NCBI RefSeq assembly: GCF_020907405.1
Contig: NZ_JAJJOE010000008.1
Span: forward strand, 186,001-250,000
From: Arthrobacter sp. zg-Y769
GTDB taxonomy: Bacteria > Actinomycetota > Actinomycetes > Actinomycetales > Micrococcaceae
Direction of reading: 5' to 3'
DNA: 64,000 nucleotides
Made by a program: the position numbers and the translations under genes. The notes under the pieces were generated by a model, which was not told the origin of the DNA, did not search any database, and worked only from the letters and a program-made list of their open reading frames with translations. Below are positions 9,202 to 17,908 of the stretch, piece by piece; position 1 is the stretch's first letter; every line of letters starts with the position of its first letter.

Positions 9202-9259
9202 CGTCGTTGGATACTGTCCCCGTCGTTGGATACTGTCCCGCGTCGTTGGATACTGTCCC
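9202..9259. repeat. Three tandem copies of a 19-base repeat
   Basis: CGTCGTTGGATACTGTCCC occurs three times, at 9202-9220, 9221-9239 and 9241-9259, without mismatch. It begins nine bases after the DUF222 stop codon and ends about 60 bases before the YciO start. Confidence 0.95.
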
Positions 9260-9320
9260 CACCTGCGCTCGCCGACTGTCCCTTAGTCCCCCGTCCCACG
9301 GCCACAGGTAGGCTGTAGGG

Positions 9321-9941
9321 ATGGCCAGATACTTTGACGTACACCCGGAAAACCCGCAGCCCAGGGCTATCAACCAGATTGTCAACCTGCTCGAATCCGG
9401 CGGTCTGATCGCCTACCCCACCGACTCCTGCTACGCGCTGGGCGTGCAGTTGGGCAACCGTGAAGGGCTGGAACGGATCCGCCAGATCCGGCAGCTGGAC
9501 GAGAAGCACCACTTCACCCTGGTCTGCCGCAACTTCGCCCAGCTGGGACAGTTCGTGCAGCTGGACAACTCGGTGTTCCGCAGCATCAAGGCCGCCACCC
9601 CCGGAAGCTACACCTTTATCCTCCCCGCGGTGAAGGAAGTACCCAAGTGGCTGCTCCAGCCCAAGAAGCGGACAGTCGGCGTACGTATTCCGGACAACAC
9701 AGTGGTGCAGTCGATTCTGGACGGCCTCGGCGAACCGCTGCTTTCCAGCACGCTGCTGCTGCCCGGAGACGAGGATCCCATGACCCAGGGCTGGGAAATC
9801 AAGGAGCGCCTGGACCACCAGGTGGATGCCGTCATCGATTCCGGATTCTGCGGCCCGGAACCCACTACCGTCATCGATTTCTCCGGCGATACCCCCGAGA
9901 TCGTCCGGCGCGGAACCGGGGATCCGACACCCTTCGAGTAA
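9321..9941 (+). CDS. YciO/YrdC/Sua5-family protein (threonylcarbamoyl-AMP synthase-like)
   Basis: A 206-residue cytoplasmic protein of the YrdC fold. The nucleotide- and threonine-binding signatures are present: GGLIAYPTDSCYALG near residues 28-42, KHHFTLVCRNF near 61-73, PGSYTFILPA near 95-104, and TVGVRIPDN near 118-126. This arrangement is closest to the YciO subgroup, whose exact function is less certain than that of TsaC, which makes threonylcarbamoyl-AMP for tRNA t6A. The C-terminus ends IVRRGTGD, the usual family end. It follows the DUF222 gene but is not clearly in an operon with it because of the repeats between them. Confidence 0.85.
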   Translation: MARYFDVHPENPQPRAINQIVNLLESGGLIAYPTDSCYALGVQLGNREGLERIRQIRQLDEKHHFTLVCRNFAQLGQFVQLDNSVFRSIKAATPGSYTFILPAVKEVPKWLLQPKKRTVGVRIPDNTVVQSILDGLGEPLLSSTLLLPGDEDPMTQGWEIKERLDHQVDAVIDSGFCGPEPTTVIDFSGDTPEIVRRGTGDPTPFE

Positions 9942-9951
9942 CCCCTGACGC

Positions 9952-9969
9952 GGAACCGTTATCGGTTCC
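9952..9969. other. Short perfect hairpin after the YciO gene
   Basis: GGAACCG-TTAT-CGGTTCC forms a 7-base-pair stem 11 bases past the YciO stop. No T run follows, so it could be a weak terminator or an operator in the promoter region of the phosphatase lipoprotein. A second small palindrome, TGACACGCGTCA, lies at 10003-10014. Confidence 0.45.
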
Positions 9970-10052
9970 TGCGGTTGACTCTCCCTTGGCGCGCGCGAAG
10001 TCTGACACGCGTCAAGGGGGAATCATCGCTACGCTCTCGCAGGGGAACCCAC

Positions 10053-12386
10053 ATGAAGAAGACGGCTAAAACACTATCAACGGCGATATTGAGTATCTGC
10101 GTCCTGGCAGGATGCGGCGTGGGTACCGGATTTCCGGGCATGATCGGCGGGACGGGAAATCCCACCGGCTCCCCCGGACCCACCAAAACATCCACGCCCA
10201 CCCCAACTCCAACTTCGTCCCCCACCTCGTCCCCCACCGGCACGCCGACGACGACGGCCACACCGTCACCAACTCGAACCCCCACCCCGTCACCAACGGA
10301 CGACGGCGGCGGTCAGGGCGACGACGACGCCGTCAACGTAATCCTGATGGTCGGCGACGGCATGGGGACCGCGCAGCGGGACGCCATCCGGCTGGCCTCG
10401 GTGGGCCTGACCGGTGAACTGGCTATGGATTCACTGCCCGAAGTAGGACGGGTCCATACCAACTCTGCAGATCCGGGCACCTTTATTACTGACTCGGCCG
10501 CTGCCGCCACATCCATGGCCACGGGAGTGAAGACCTACAACGGCGCCATCGGGGTGGACCTGCAGCAGCAGCCTGTGGCCTCGGCCCTCGAAATCGCCGA
10601 ACGGCTCGGAAAGTCCTCCGGACTGGTCACCACGGCCCAGGTCACGGATGCCACCCCCGCAGCCTTCGGCTCCCACGTGCTGGACCGGGACGAACAGAGC
10701 GCCATCGCCGCCCAGTACCTGCGCAGTTCCCACCCGGAAGTCATCCTCGGCGGCGGCGAGGACTACTGGTACCCGGCGGGCAACCCGGGCCGGCTGCCCG
10801 ACAACCCCGCGGAGGACGAGTCCGAGGAGAGCGCCGGCACCGAGGGCAACCTGGTGGAAGAGGCGCAGGACCTGGGGTATGAATACGTCTGGGACCTGCC
10901 CGGCCTGCAGGCGGCAGAGGGCGACATGCTGCTCGGTCTTTTCGCCAACGAGGAAATGTTCCAGTACGGAGACGACGTCGTAGAGGCTTACGAACCCACG
11001 GTTCCGCTGACCGAGATGACCCGGAAAGCCATCGACGTCCTGAACAACAACCCGGATGACAACGGCTTCTTCCTGATGGTGGAGGAAGAGGGCATCGATG
11101 CCATGAGCCACGTCAACAACGGCGCGCTGACCATCGAGTCCGGCATCGAATTCGACAACTCGGTGGCCTTGGCCAAGGAGTTCGCCGAGCAGGACGGGAA
11201 CACCCTGCTGATCACGGTGGGCGACCACCAGACCGGCGGCATGACCATCGAACCCCTGGGCGATGCTTCCAACCCGGACAGCCCGGTGCAGGAAGGGCCG
11301 TTCGACGTCGCCAACTCGGACCAGCAATTCCAGATCGACTGGACCACCGGCGGCCACACGGGCGACGACGTACCACTGACGGCCATGGGACCGGGCGCCG
11401 AGATGCTGACCGGAGTGTACGAAAACACCCGCATCTTCGATGTGATGGTCTCCGTCATGCGCTCCGGCACGGAACGCGACTTTGACCTCCAGGCCCACCG
11501 CGGCGGCCGTGGTGAGAACACCGAAGAATCGCTGACCGCCTTCGCACGTGCGCTGGAACTCGGGGTGACCACCCTGGAACTGGATGCAGTCCTGACCGAG
11601 GACGGGCGGGTGATTGTCTGGCACGACGACATCATCCTGGCCGCAAAGTGCGCCGACACCGCACCGGCCACGGCCGGGGACCCGGAGTTCCCCTATGTGG
11701 GCGACCGCGTGGCGGAGTTGAGCCTGGCCCAGGTGCAGACCCTGGACTGCGGCTACGTTCAGCTGCCGGGCTACCCGGAGCAGGATGTGGCTGAAGGCAA
11801 CCGGATTGCCGAGCTGAGCGACGTCTATGACCTTGCCCGGGAGTACCGCGCACGCGGCATCCGGTTCAACGTCGAGACAAAGGTTGAAGACGGCCAGGCC
11901 GGCGGACCGCGCAGTGTCGCCCTGACGGAGGCTGTGGTGGAGGTGGTCCGGGATGCCAACCGGGAACGCCGCACCACCATTCAGTCCTTCGACTGGTCCA
12001 CCCTGAACCTCGTTGACCGGATTGCACCGGAGCTAACACTGGTGGCCCTGGCGAGCACCCCGGAGGACCTGGGCGTCGGCCAGCCGGGGGCGGCCCCGCA
12101 GCTGGGCGGGATCGACATTGACGACTTCGGCGGTTCCGTGGCCCTTGCCGCCGCGGCCCAGGGCTACGACGTGCTCTCCCCCATCTTCACCACGGTCACG
12201 GCCGAGATGATTGCCGAGGCACACGAGCGCGGGATGCCCGTCATCCCCTGGACGGTCAATGAGGTGGCCGATATGCACCGGCTCATCGACCTGGGTGTGG
12301 ACGGGATCATCACCGACTACCCCACCCGGCTGCGCGCAGTGATGGCGGAGCGGGGCTTCGATCTTCCCCGGGCCTACGGCCGCTGA
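10053..12386 (+). CDS. Lipoprotein fusing alkaline phosphatase and glycerophosphodiester phosphodiesterase
   Basis: A 777-residue exported protein with two enzymes in one chain. Residues 1-21 are a lipoprotein signal with lipobox LAGC (Cys21). Residues 35-82 are a Pro/Thr/Ser spacer that would cross the cell wall. Residues about 95-470 are an alkaline phosphatase domain: MVGDGMG with Asp102, TDSAAAATSMATG with nucleophile Ser148, GDHQTGG (Asp391, His392) and GGHTGDD (His435). Residues 478-777 are a GDPD TIM barrel: AHRGGRGENTEES, TLELDAVL, WHDD and NVETKVE. Together they could split glycerophosphodiesters and then strip the phosphate outside the cell, a phosphate-scavenging job. The ATG at 10053 follows AGGGGAA; longer upstream starts would bury the signal peptide. 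Confidence 0.93.
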   Translation: MKKTAKTLSTAILSICVLAGCGVGTGFPGMIGGTGNPTGSPGPTKTSTPTPTPTSSPTSSPTGTPTTTATPSPTRTPTPSPTDDGGGQGDDDAVNVILMVGDGMGTAQRDAIRLASVGLTGELAMDSLPEVGRVHTNSADPGTFITDSAAAATSMATGVKTYNGAIGVDLQQQPVASALEIAERLGKSSGLVTTAQVTDATPAAFGSHVLDRDEQSAIAAQYLRSSHPEVILGGGEDYWYPAGNPGRLPDNPAEDESEESAGTEGNLVEEAQDLGYEYVWDLPGLQAAEGDMLLGLFANEEMFQYGDDVVEAYEPTVPLTEMTRKAIDVLNNNPDDNGFFLMVEEEGIDAMSHVNNGALTIESGIEFDNSVALAKEFAEQDGNTLLITVGDHQTGGMTIEPLGDASNPDSPVQEGPFDVANSDQQFQIDWTTGGHTGDDVPLTAMGPGAEMLTGVYENTRIFDVMVSVMRSGTERDFDLQAHRGGRGENTEESLTAFARALELGVTTLELDAVLTEDGRVIVWHDDIILAAKCADTAPATAGDPEFPYVGDRVAELSLAQVQTLDCGYVQLPGYPEQDVAEGNRIAELSDVYDLAREYRARGIRFNVETKVEDGQAGGPRSVALTEAVVEVVRDANRERRTTIQSFDWSTLNLVDRIAPELTLVALASTPEDLGVGQPGAAPQLGGIDIDDFGGSVALAAAAQGYDVLSPIFTTVTAEMIAEAHERGMPVIPWTVNEVADMHRLIDLGVDGIITDYPTRLRAVMAERGFDLPRAYGR

Positions 12387-12433
12387 GTGCCGAAAGGACT
12401 CCGGCAGCAAAGGACAGCTAAACACCGGACACC

Positions 12434-12463
12434 GTGCCGGGACCGAAGCGTCGGTCCCGGCAC
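12434..12463 (+). terminator. Hairpin after the phosphatase-GDPD gene
   Basis: GTGCCGGGACCGA at 12434-12446 pairs perfectly with TCGGTCCCGGCAC at 12451-12463 around the tetraloop AGCG, 48 bases after the stop codon. No T run follows, so termination would depend on the very strong GC stem. Confidence 0.7.
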
Positions 12464-12557
12464 GTGCCTGTCCGGCGCAGGGTCCGGCGGGGACGGCCGC
12501 CCGCCCGGCACGGCCCCCCGTTTCGGCGGCACACAGCCCGGATGGCATGCTGAAGGG

Positions 12558-13118
12558 ATGCCCGGTCTCTATATCCTTCCCTCCAGCTGGCTGCTCGATG
12601 CGACCCCTGAAGCGGTCTGGCAGACAGTCGCCAGCCCGGAAATGAGCTGGCCGCAATGGTGGCCCGGCTGCACGCTCCAGGAACTTGCCACCTGCCCGGA
12701 CGCCGAAACAACAGATCCGACTGCGGAACTGCTGGCCACTACCGCCCGCCTGCAGTTCCGCGCTTCCCTGGGCTACCGGCTGTCCATCACCATCCGCCCC
12801 ACCAACGCGGTCCGGCCGCGGATCATAGAGTTCGACGCCGGTGGAGACCTGGCGGGCACCGGACGGATCCGTCTGTTCCCCGTGCCGGCAGCCGATCCCG
12901 CCGAGGCAGGCAGGGAGCCGGAGCAGACCCGGATGGACATTGACTGGCGGGTCCGGCCCACCCGGGCCTGGATGCGGGTGCTCACCCCCGTGGCCCGGCC
13001 GGCCTTCACCGCCGCCCACGCGCTGCTTATGCGGCAGGGTGAACGGGGCCTGCGCCGGGAACTGGCTCAGGCCACCCTTCGCGGGCGCCCGAACAGCGTC
13101 CTGACGCCGGGCGAGTAA
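12558..13118 (+). CDS. SRPBCC-fold protein
   Basis: A 186-residue protein with the START/SRPBCC pattern: LDATPEAVWQTVASPEMSWPQWWPG at the N-terminus (opening strand and helix), a beta-rich middle (LQFRASLGYRLSITIRP) and a long C-terminal helix (FTAAHALLMRQGERGLRRELA). These helix-grip proteins hold hydrophobic ligands; the ligand is unknown. The ATG at 12558 is favoured since the fold begins three residues later and GAAGGG precedes it. The 3' end overlaps the end of the oppositely oriented DUF2071 gene by 52 bases. Confidence 0.7.
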   Translation: MPGLYILPSSWLLDATPEAVWQTVASPEMSWPQWWPGCTLQELATCPDAETTDPTAELLATTARLQFRASLGYRLSITIRPTNAVRPRIIEFDAGGDLAGTGRIRLFPVPAADPAEAGREPEQTRMDIDWRVRPTRAWMRVLTPVARPAFTAAHALLMRQGERGLRRELAQATLRGRPNSVLTPGE

Positions 13119-13801
13119 TGCACAGTGTCCGGCGGCCCTTCGACGGGAAGGCCGGCGGCAGGCACCAGTTCGTCGTGGAGGTGCGTCACCCGGGCCGGAT
13201 GCAGCGGCCACGGACGGTGTGAGTTGGGGATGAACACCGTCCTGCCGGCGAAAACCGCGTGCAGTCCGAACCGCGCCGTGAGCAGCAGGGACAGGGAGTC
13301 GTTCGCCTGCCGGCCGTAGTCCGGGACCACGGCGAAAGTCGAGCGGGCCTGCTTCCCGAAGCGCTCGACGTCGTATCCCAGGCCCCAGCCGGAGCGCGTG
13401 GGACGGCAGCGGGACCAGATGTACGGGATGTGCAGCGAGCGGGCAGCCAGCACCGGTGCAAGCCGGGAGGCGTCCAGGGTCAGGAAAAGCACCCCGCGGC
13501 TGCCGTCCCGGCCGCGTGAATACAGGCGGACATTGACCTCGGTGAAGGAGCCGAAATACGGGACGGGGACCCTTCCGATCAGCCGGGTCTCCGGTGCACG
13601 GAAACCTACCAGGCCTACCCAGGTGGACCCGTGGAAGACATCCGGTTCGACGCCGGGCGGCATGTACGGCGCCGCGGCGGAGGGATCAATACGCCAGTGG
13701 AGGAAGACAGCAGCGGCCCAGGTCTGGGCCATCAGCAGGGGCCCGGCCACCCGGGGACCGGCGGGCCAGGGATCCTTGACGCCGTGGATAATCGCCTCCA
13801 T
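13067..13801 (-). CDS. DUF2071 (YqjF-like) protein
   Basis: A 244-residue protein of the DUF2071 family: AQTWAAAVFLHWRIDPS near the start (the family's WxxxxFLHW pattern), PYMPPGVEPDVFHGSTWVGL, and FTEVNVRLYSRG..GVLFLTLDASR in the middle. Family members are related to acetoacetate decarboxylase-like folds and have no agreed function. Convergent with the SRPBCC gene and overlapping its last 52 bases. The ATG at 13801 has only a weak upstream purine stretch. Confidence 0.8.
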   Translation of the reverse strand: MEAIIHGVKDPWPAGPRVAGPLLMAQTWAAAVFLHWRIDPSAAAPYMPPGVEPDVFHGSTWVGLVGFRAPETRLIGRVPVPYFGSFTEVNVRLYSRGRDGSRGVLFLTLDASRLAPVLAARSLHIPYIWSRCRPTRSGWGLGYDVERFGKQARSTFAVVPDYGRQANDSLSLLLTARFGLHAVFAGRTVFIPNSHRPWPLHPARVTHLHDELVPAAGLPVEGPPDTVHYSPGVRTLFGRPRRVA

Positions 13802-13839
13802 GGCGCCAAAGTAGCAGCGCCCCCGCCGGGCGGAAAGAG

Positions 13840-15144
13840 TCAGACCGCCGTATCCGGCCGTTCTTCGCCGAAGCGTTCCACGGCCGTCTTCCGGCGGATG
13901 CGGTCCAGCCGGTTGATCACCGGTGCCGCCGTGATCCCGTGCAGCACGATGGAGGAGGCCACCACCAGCCCGAGCAGCCCCCAGAGCTGCTCGGCACCGT
14001 CGAAGTTCCCCTTACCCAGCGCGTAACCGAGGTAATACAGGGAGCCGATACCGCGGACTCCGAAGAAGGCGATCGCCATCCGCTCCCGGGGGCCCGGCTT
14101 GCCGCCCAGCAGGCCCAGCCATCCGGCGAGGGGCCGGACCACGAGCAGGAACGCGGCGGCCACCAGCACCTCGCGCCAGCCGACGCCGGAGAGCAGTCCG
14201 CGGGCAATGGCGCCGCCGAGCAGCAGCAGCAGGACTACGGTCATCAGCCGCTCCAGCTGCTCCACGTAGCTGTGGAGCACCCGGTGGTAGCCGTGCGTGC
14301 GTTCCGCGGCACGGATGGTGACCGCGCAGACGAAAACGGCAATGAAACCGTAGCCGTCCAGCATCTCGGTGATCCCGTAGGCCAGGAAGGTGGCCGCCAG
14401 GGCCACGAAGCCTTCGGAGTGGTTGGAGAGGCGGATGCTTTCGAGCCGTGCGGAGAAGAAGAGGCGGCTCAGGACCTTGCCCGTGGCGAGGCCCAGGAGG
14501 ACGCCCATACCTATCCGCCAGAAAACGTCCACGGCGATCCAGTGCGGGAACCAGTCCGACGGCGCCGTCCCCACCACGCTCATGCCGATGGCGAGGTACA
14601 CAAACGGGAAGGCCAGGCCGTCATTCAGCCCGGCTTCGGAGGTCAGGCCGAACCGGACCTCGTCCTCGGCTTCGCCCTCCGAGTCCTCTTCCTCATCGTC
14701 GGCGGGTTCACCTACCTGGACCTCGGAAGCCAGGACCGGATCAGTCGGGGCCAGGGCCGCGGCCAACAGGATGGCCGCCGCCAGGCCGACTCCAAGGACC
14801 CAGAGGTTCAGCAGGGTCAGGCCCAGCAGGCTCAGCGGCATGGCGATGCCCAGCATCCGCCAGGTAGTGGACCAGCGCCGCCAGCCGACCGGCCGGTCCA
14901 AGGCCAGTCCCGCGCCCATCAGGGAAATGATCACGCACACCTCGGTGAGATGCGTGGTGAATTCTCCGTAGCGCACCGGATCCGGATCCGGCAGGTCCTT
15001 CAGGAGGCTGAACGCCAGGATCCCCGCACCCAGGAACACCATGGGCATGGAAACCGGTACATTGCGCAGCACCTTGGGCAGCACGGCTGCGAGGAAAACT
15101 GCTAGGCCGGCTGCAAAAAAGACAAGGCTGGGTCCGTCAAACAC
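13840..15144 (-). CDS. Monovalent cation:proton antiporter (CPA1 type)
   Basis: A 434-residue integral membrane protein with 12 or so hydrophobic segments, of the NhaP-like sodium/proton exchanger family. ALAPTDPVLASEVQVGEP (about residues 150-165) is the unwound helix with the TDP motif, and LTSEAGLNDGLAFPFVYLAIG holds the ND motif that binds the exchanged ion. An acidic loop (DDEEEDSEGEAEDE) between these two motifs is unusual and may sense pH or cations. The start is GTG at 15144. It would exchange cytoplasmic Na+ or K+ for protons. Reads in the same direction as the ABC-F gene upstream but is separated from it by about 65 bases. Confidence 0.88.
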   Translation of the reverse strand: MFDGPSLVFFAAGLAVFLAAVLPKVLRNVPVSMPMVFLGAGILAFSLLKDLPDPDPVRYGEFTTHLTEVCVIISLMGAGLALDRPVGWRRWSTTWRMLGIAMPLSLLGLTLLNLWVLGVGLAAAILLAAALAPTDPVLASEVQVGEPADDEEEDSEGEAEDEVRFGLTSEAGLNDGLAFPFVYLAIGMSVVGTAPSDWFPHWIAVDVFWRIGMGVLLGLATGKVLSRLFFSARLESIRLSNHSEGFVALAATFLAYGITEMLDGYGFIAVFVCAVTIRAAERTHGYHRVLHSYVEQLERLMTVVLLLLLGGAIARGLLSGVGWREVLVAAAFLLVVRPLAGWLGLLGGKPGPRERMAIAFFGVRGIGSLYYLGYALGKGNFDGAEQLWGLLGLVVASSIVLHGITAAPVINRLDRIRRKTAVERFGEERPDTAV

Positions 15145-15210
15145 GCCCCGACATTACCGGGGCATCGGGCGCCCCGACAGATGCCGCGCCGGAACCGGTG
15201 CCGGAGTCCG

Positions 15211-16800
15211 CTACGCCTCGCGGATGGTGACCTGCCCCGGGTCCGCTCCTTCGGCCCCGAACACGAGCCAGCGGGTGGCAATCTTTTCGGTGAAGAACCG
15301 GTCGTGGCTGACCACAATGACGGCGCCGGGGAAATGCAGCAGGGCACGTTCCATGACCTGGGTGCTGGACATGTCCAGGTGGTTGGTGGGTTCATCCAGC
15401 AGCAGCACGGGAGCACCGGAGAGCAGGCACTGGGCCATTGCAACGCGGGCACGCTGTCCGCCGGAGAGGTTGCCGATCTTGGAGGTCAGGTCCGCCTCGG
15501 AGAACTGGAACATCGTCAGGAACCGGTTGACGGACTTTTTCGTGGCGCTGAAGGCAAGGGATCCGGGCAGCGAGTTGACCGCGTGGGTGACGGTGTCGGC
15601 GTCGTCGAGTTCCGCCAGCATCCTGTTGTAGGACACCATGGCGGGGCCCTTCGGCCAGGCGACATCTCCGGCGTCGGGCTGTTCTTCGCCGGTGAGCACG
15701 CGCAGCAGCGTGGTCTTGCCGCTGCCGTTGGTGCCGGTGACGGCGATCCGGTCCCCCTTGTTTACCTCGAAGCTCAGGTCCTCGAAGAGCACCTTCTCGC
15801 CGTAGGACTTGGAGACACCGCGGACGCGGCCCAGCACGTCCTTGACGTGCAGCCCGTCATAGATGCCGGTGATGATTTCATCCACCGGCCGCGGCGCACG
15901 GGATTTCTTGATGCGGGCCAGCTGGGTGCTCAGCCGCCCGCCTGCCTTGGCGGCCTCGCGGCGGTCCGCGATGCCTTCGGCTTCGAAGGCCAGCAGTTCG
16001 GCCTCGTGGACAAACTGCGCCTGGAGGTTCTTCAGCCGGAACTGCTTCTGCACCACGTACTCGGCAAAGTTGCCCGGGTATTCGTGCAGGTGGAAGTTCT
16101 CCACCTCCACAATGCGGGTGACGACGGCGTCGAGGAACTTCCGGTCGTGCGAGACGATGATTGCCGCGCCCCGGAAGTCGCGGAACCAGCCCTCGAGCCA
16201 TTCGACGCCGGCCACGTCCAGGTAGTTGGTGGGTTCGTCCAGCAGGAGGACATCGGGCTGTTCCAGGAGGATCTTCGCCAGCGCCGCGCGGTTCCGCCAG
16301 CCGCCGGAAAGGGCGTCGATGGGGCAGGTGCGGTGCGCTTCGGTGAACCCGAGCGTGGTGAGCACGGTGTCGATGCGGCGGGGATAGTCCCAGCCGTCGA
16401 GCCGGTCCATGGTTTCGAACAGTTCCGACTGGCGCCGGATCAGCCGGTCCATTTCCCTGCCCGCCGGATCGGCGGCAATGGCTTCGTCAATTCCGGCCAG
16501 CTCGGCCTCGACGTCCTTGATCTCGGTAAAGACGGAGTCCAGGACCTCGGCGATGCTGGACTGTCCGTCCAGTTCGGAGAACTGGGAGAAGTAGCCGATC
16601 TTCACGCCCGCTTCCACCGTCACGGTGCCGGAGTCCGGCTGCACCTGGTCCAGGACCAGCTTCAGAATGGTGGACTTGCCCGAACCGTTCCGGCCAATCA
16701 GTCCGATCCGGTCCTTGGGCTCGAGACGCAGGAACGCTTCGCGCAGGACCTGCTTGTTCTCGAAGGAAGTGTTGACGTCCTGCAGCCGGATCAGGCTCAT
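15211..16800 (-). CDS. ABC-F family ATPase
   Basis: A soluble 529-residue protein with two ABC ATPase domains and no membrane segment. Domain 1: Walker A GRNGSGKST (36-44), signature LSGGWRNRAALA, Walker B LLLDEPTNYLD. Domain 2: Walker A GTNGSGKTT, signature LSGGQRARVAMA, Walker B LLLDEPTNHLD. The inter-domain linker with the basic helix pair (FRLKNLQAQFVHEAELLAF) is the P-site tRNA interaction motif of ABC-F translation factors. Members act on the ribosome, some giving antibiotic protection. This one resembles the housekeeping actinobacterial type; no regulatory leader peptide is evident, so resistance function is not claimed. Confidence 0.93.
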   Translation of the reverse strand: MSLIRLQDVNTSFENKQVLREAFLRLEPKDRIGLIGRNGSGKSTILKLVLDQVQPDSGTVTVEAGVKIGYFSQFSELDGQSSIAEVLDSVFTEIKDVEAELAGIDEAIAADPAGREMDRLIRRQSELFETMDRLDGWDYPRRIDTVLTTLGFTEAHRTCPIDALSGGWRNRAALAKILLEQPDVLLLDEPTNYLDVAGVEWLEGWFRDFRGAAIIVSHDRKFLDAVVTRIVEVENFHLHEYPGNFAEYVVQKQFRLKNLQAQFVHEAELLAFEAEGIADRREAAKAGGRLSTQLARIKKSRAPRPVDEIITGIYDGLHVKDVLGRVRGVSKSYGEKVLFEDLSFEVNKGDRIAVTGTNGSGKTTLLRVLTGEEQPDAGDVAWPKGPAMVSYNRMLAELDDADTVTHAVNSLPGSLAFSATKKSVNRFLTMFQFSEADLTSKIGNLSGGQRARVAMAQCLLSGAPVLLLDEPTNHLDMSSTQVMERALLHFPGAVIVVSHDRFFTEKIATRWLVFGAEGADPGQVTIREA

Positions 16801-16886
16801 GGTGTCCTCTCAAAGGGGTTGGTTCCTCGCCCCGCGGGACAACGACCATTCATCCTACCGGCTGCGGCCGGCCTGCCGGCCCGGAC

Positions 16887-17207
16887 TTAGCCGCAGAGGG
16901 TGTAGCCGGCTTCGGGGCGGCGGTTGAGGTACGCGGAGGTGTCAACGTAGCTGCCCATGTTGCGGGGGCGGGTGACGGCGCGGCGGCCCGTGGAGACGTA
17001 GCTGCCCTCGGAACGCGGGGTTCCCTGCGTGCAGTCATAGCGGGTGGTGTACGTGCCCCGGCGGCGGGTCCGGGCAGCCGTGGCGTTGACGGAGGGGGCG
17101 CTAACGGCGGGGGCGGACTCAGCAGCTGCCGTGTGGGTGGCGGCGGGGGCGGACTCAGCAGCTGCCGTGTGGGTGGCGGCGGTGGTTCGGTTGATCAGGG
17201 TGGTCAA
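16887..17207 (-). CDS. Small protein with a duplicated Ala-rich 12-residue unit
   Basis: A 106-residue protein of no recognised family. The N-terminal half holds two exact copies of ATHTAAAESAPA (36-base repeat at 17111-17182). The C-terminal half is basic and has three spaced motifs GTYTT, GSYVST and GSYVDT and two cysteines (DCTQ and the terminal TLCG). The composition suggests a disordered head and a small repeated fold. It lies between the ABC-F and Fur genes, all on the minus strand. Function unknown; the codon use and position support a real gene, but evidence is moderate. Confidence 0.6.
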   Translation of the reverse strand: MTTLINRTTAATHTAAAESAPAATHTAAAESAPAVSAPSVNATAARTRRRGTYTTRYDCTQGTPRSEGSYVSTGRRAVTRPRNMGSYVDTSAYLNRRPEAGYTLCG

Positions 17208-17357
17208 GGTGTCTCCTCAGTTGATGCTTGGGCTGAGACTCGGGCCGGGACGAGGTCGTTTTGGGCAGGGATGAGCCCGGTTGGTGCGTCGCCGTTGATA
17301 GTGCCCGCCGTGGGTATGGGCGGTGGTGCGCTCTTAGCCGGCGGAGGAATCCGCCTG

Positions 17358-17786
17358 CTATGCGCAGGTGCTGCAGATGCCGCTGAAGGTTACTTCGGCG
17401 GCCAGTACGGTAAAGCCGGAATCGTCTGACGGGGTCAGGCAGGGTGCCTGGCCGATCACGCAGTCGACGTCCTTGATGGCTCCGCAGCGGATGCAGACCA
17501 GATGGTGGTGGTTGTCCCCCACCCTGGACTCGTACAGTGCAGGCGAACCCGCGGGTTCAACGCGGCGGGCCAGTCCGGCTTCGGTGAAGGCGGACAGGAT
17601 GCCGTAGACAGCCTGGGCGGAAATGCCCGGAAGTTCCCTTCGGACGGAGGCCAGGACGCTGTCGGCACTGGAATGCGGTGCCTGCTGCAATGTTGCCAGG
17701 ACGGCAACCCGCTGTGACGTGGATTTCAGCCCCGCTGACCGGATGTTCCCGGCCAGGGTTTGTGCTGAATCCGTCGCTTCCTGCAT
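17358..17786 (-). CDS. Fur-family metalloregulator
   Basis: A 142-residue repressor of the ferric uptake regulator family. The winged helix covers about residues 12-85 (KSTSQRVAVLATLQQAPH..SADSVLASVRRELPGISAQAVYGILSAFTEAGL). The dimerisation domain has the metal-binding DNHHHLVCIRCG with CxxC and a second pair CSTC at the extreme C-terminus, so a structural zinc site is likely. This pattern matches actinobacterial FurA-type proteins, which often precede a catalase gene; none is adjacent here. No Shine-Dalgarno precedes the ATG at 17786, while TAGTGT lies 7 bases upstream, suggesting a leaderless transcript as known for furA in mycobacteria (inference). Confidence 0.9.
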   Translation of the reverse strand: MQEATDSAQTLAGNIRSAGLKSTSQRVAVLATLQQAPHSSADSVLASVRRELPGISAQAVYGILSAFTEAGLARRVEPAGSPALYESRVGDNHHHLVCIRCGAIKDVDCVIGQAPCLTPSDDSGFTVLAAEVTFSGICSTCA

Positions 17787-17801
17787 ACCAAAAACACTAC
17801 C

Positions 17802-17828
17802 AGTTGTTTTGATTCACTCCAGACAACT
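17802..17828. promoter_or_regulatory. Inverted repeat AGTTGT-N15-ACAACT upstream of the Fur gene
   Basis: AGTTGT at 17802-17807 and ACAACT at 17823-17828 flank an A/T-rich spacer 16-42 bases upstream of the Fur start, overlapping its probable promoter. It is a candidate autoregulatory operator; the match to a known Fur box is not established. Confidence 0.35.
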
Positions 17829-17908
17829 ATGCCCCTTTTGCGCTGTGATTCCGGACGCTGTGACGGGCGGCGCAGGAGGAGCTGCCGCAGGACGAGCTGA
17901 CGCGGGAC

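Noticed and set aside
12033-13211. 392-codon minus-strand frame across the phosphatase-GDPD end and the SRPBCC gene
   Set aside because: It crosses two real genes and a terminator and has low-complexity antisense composition.
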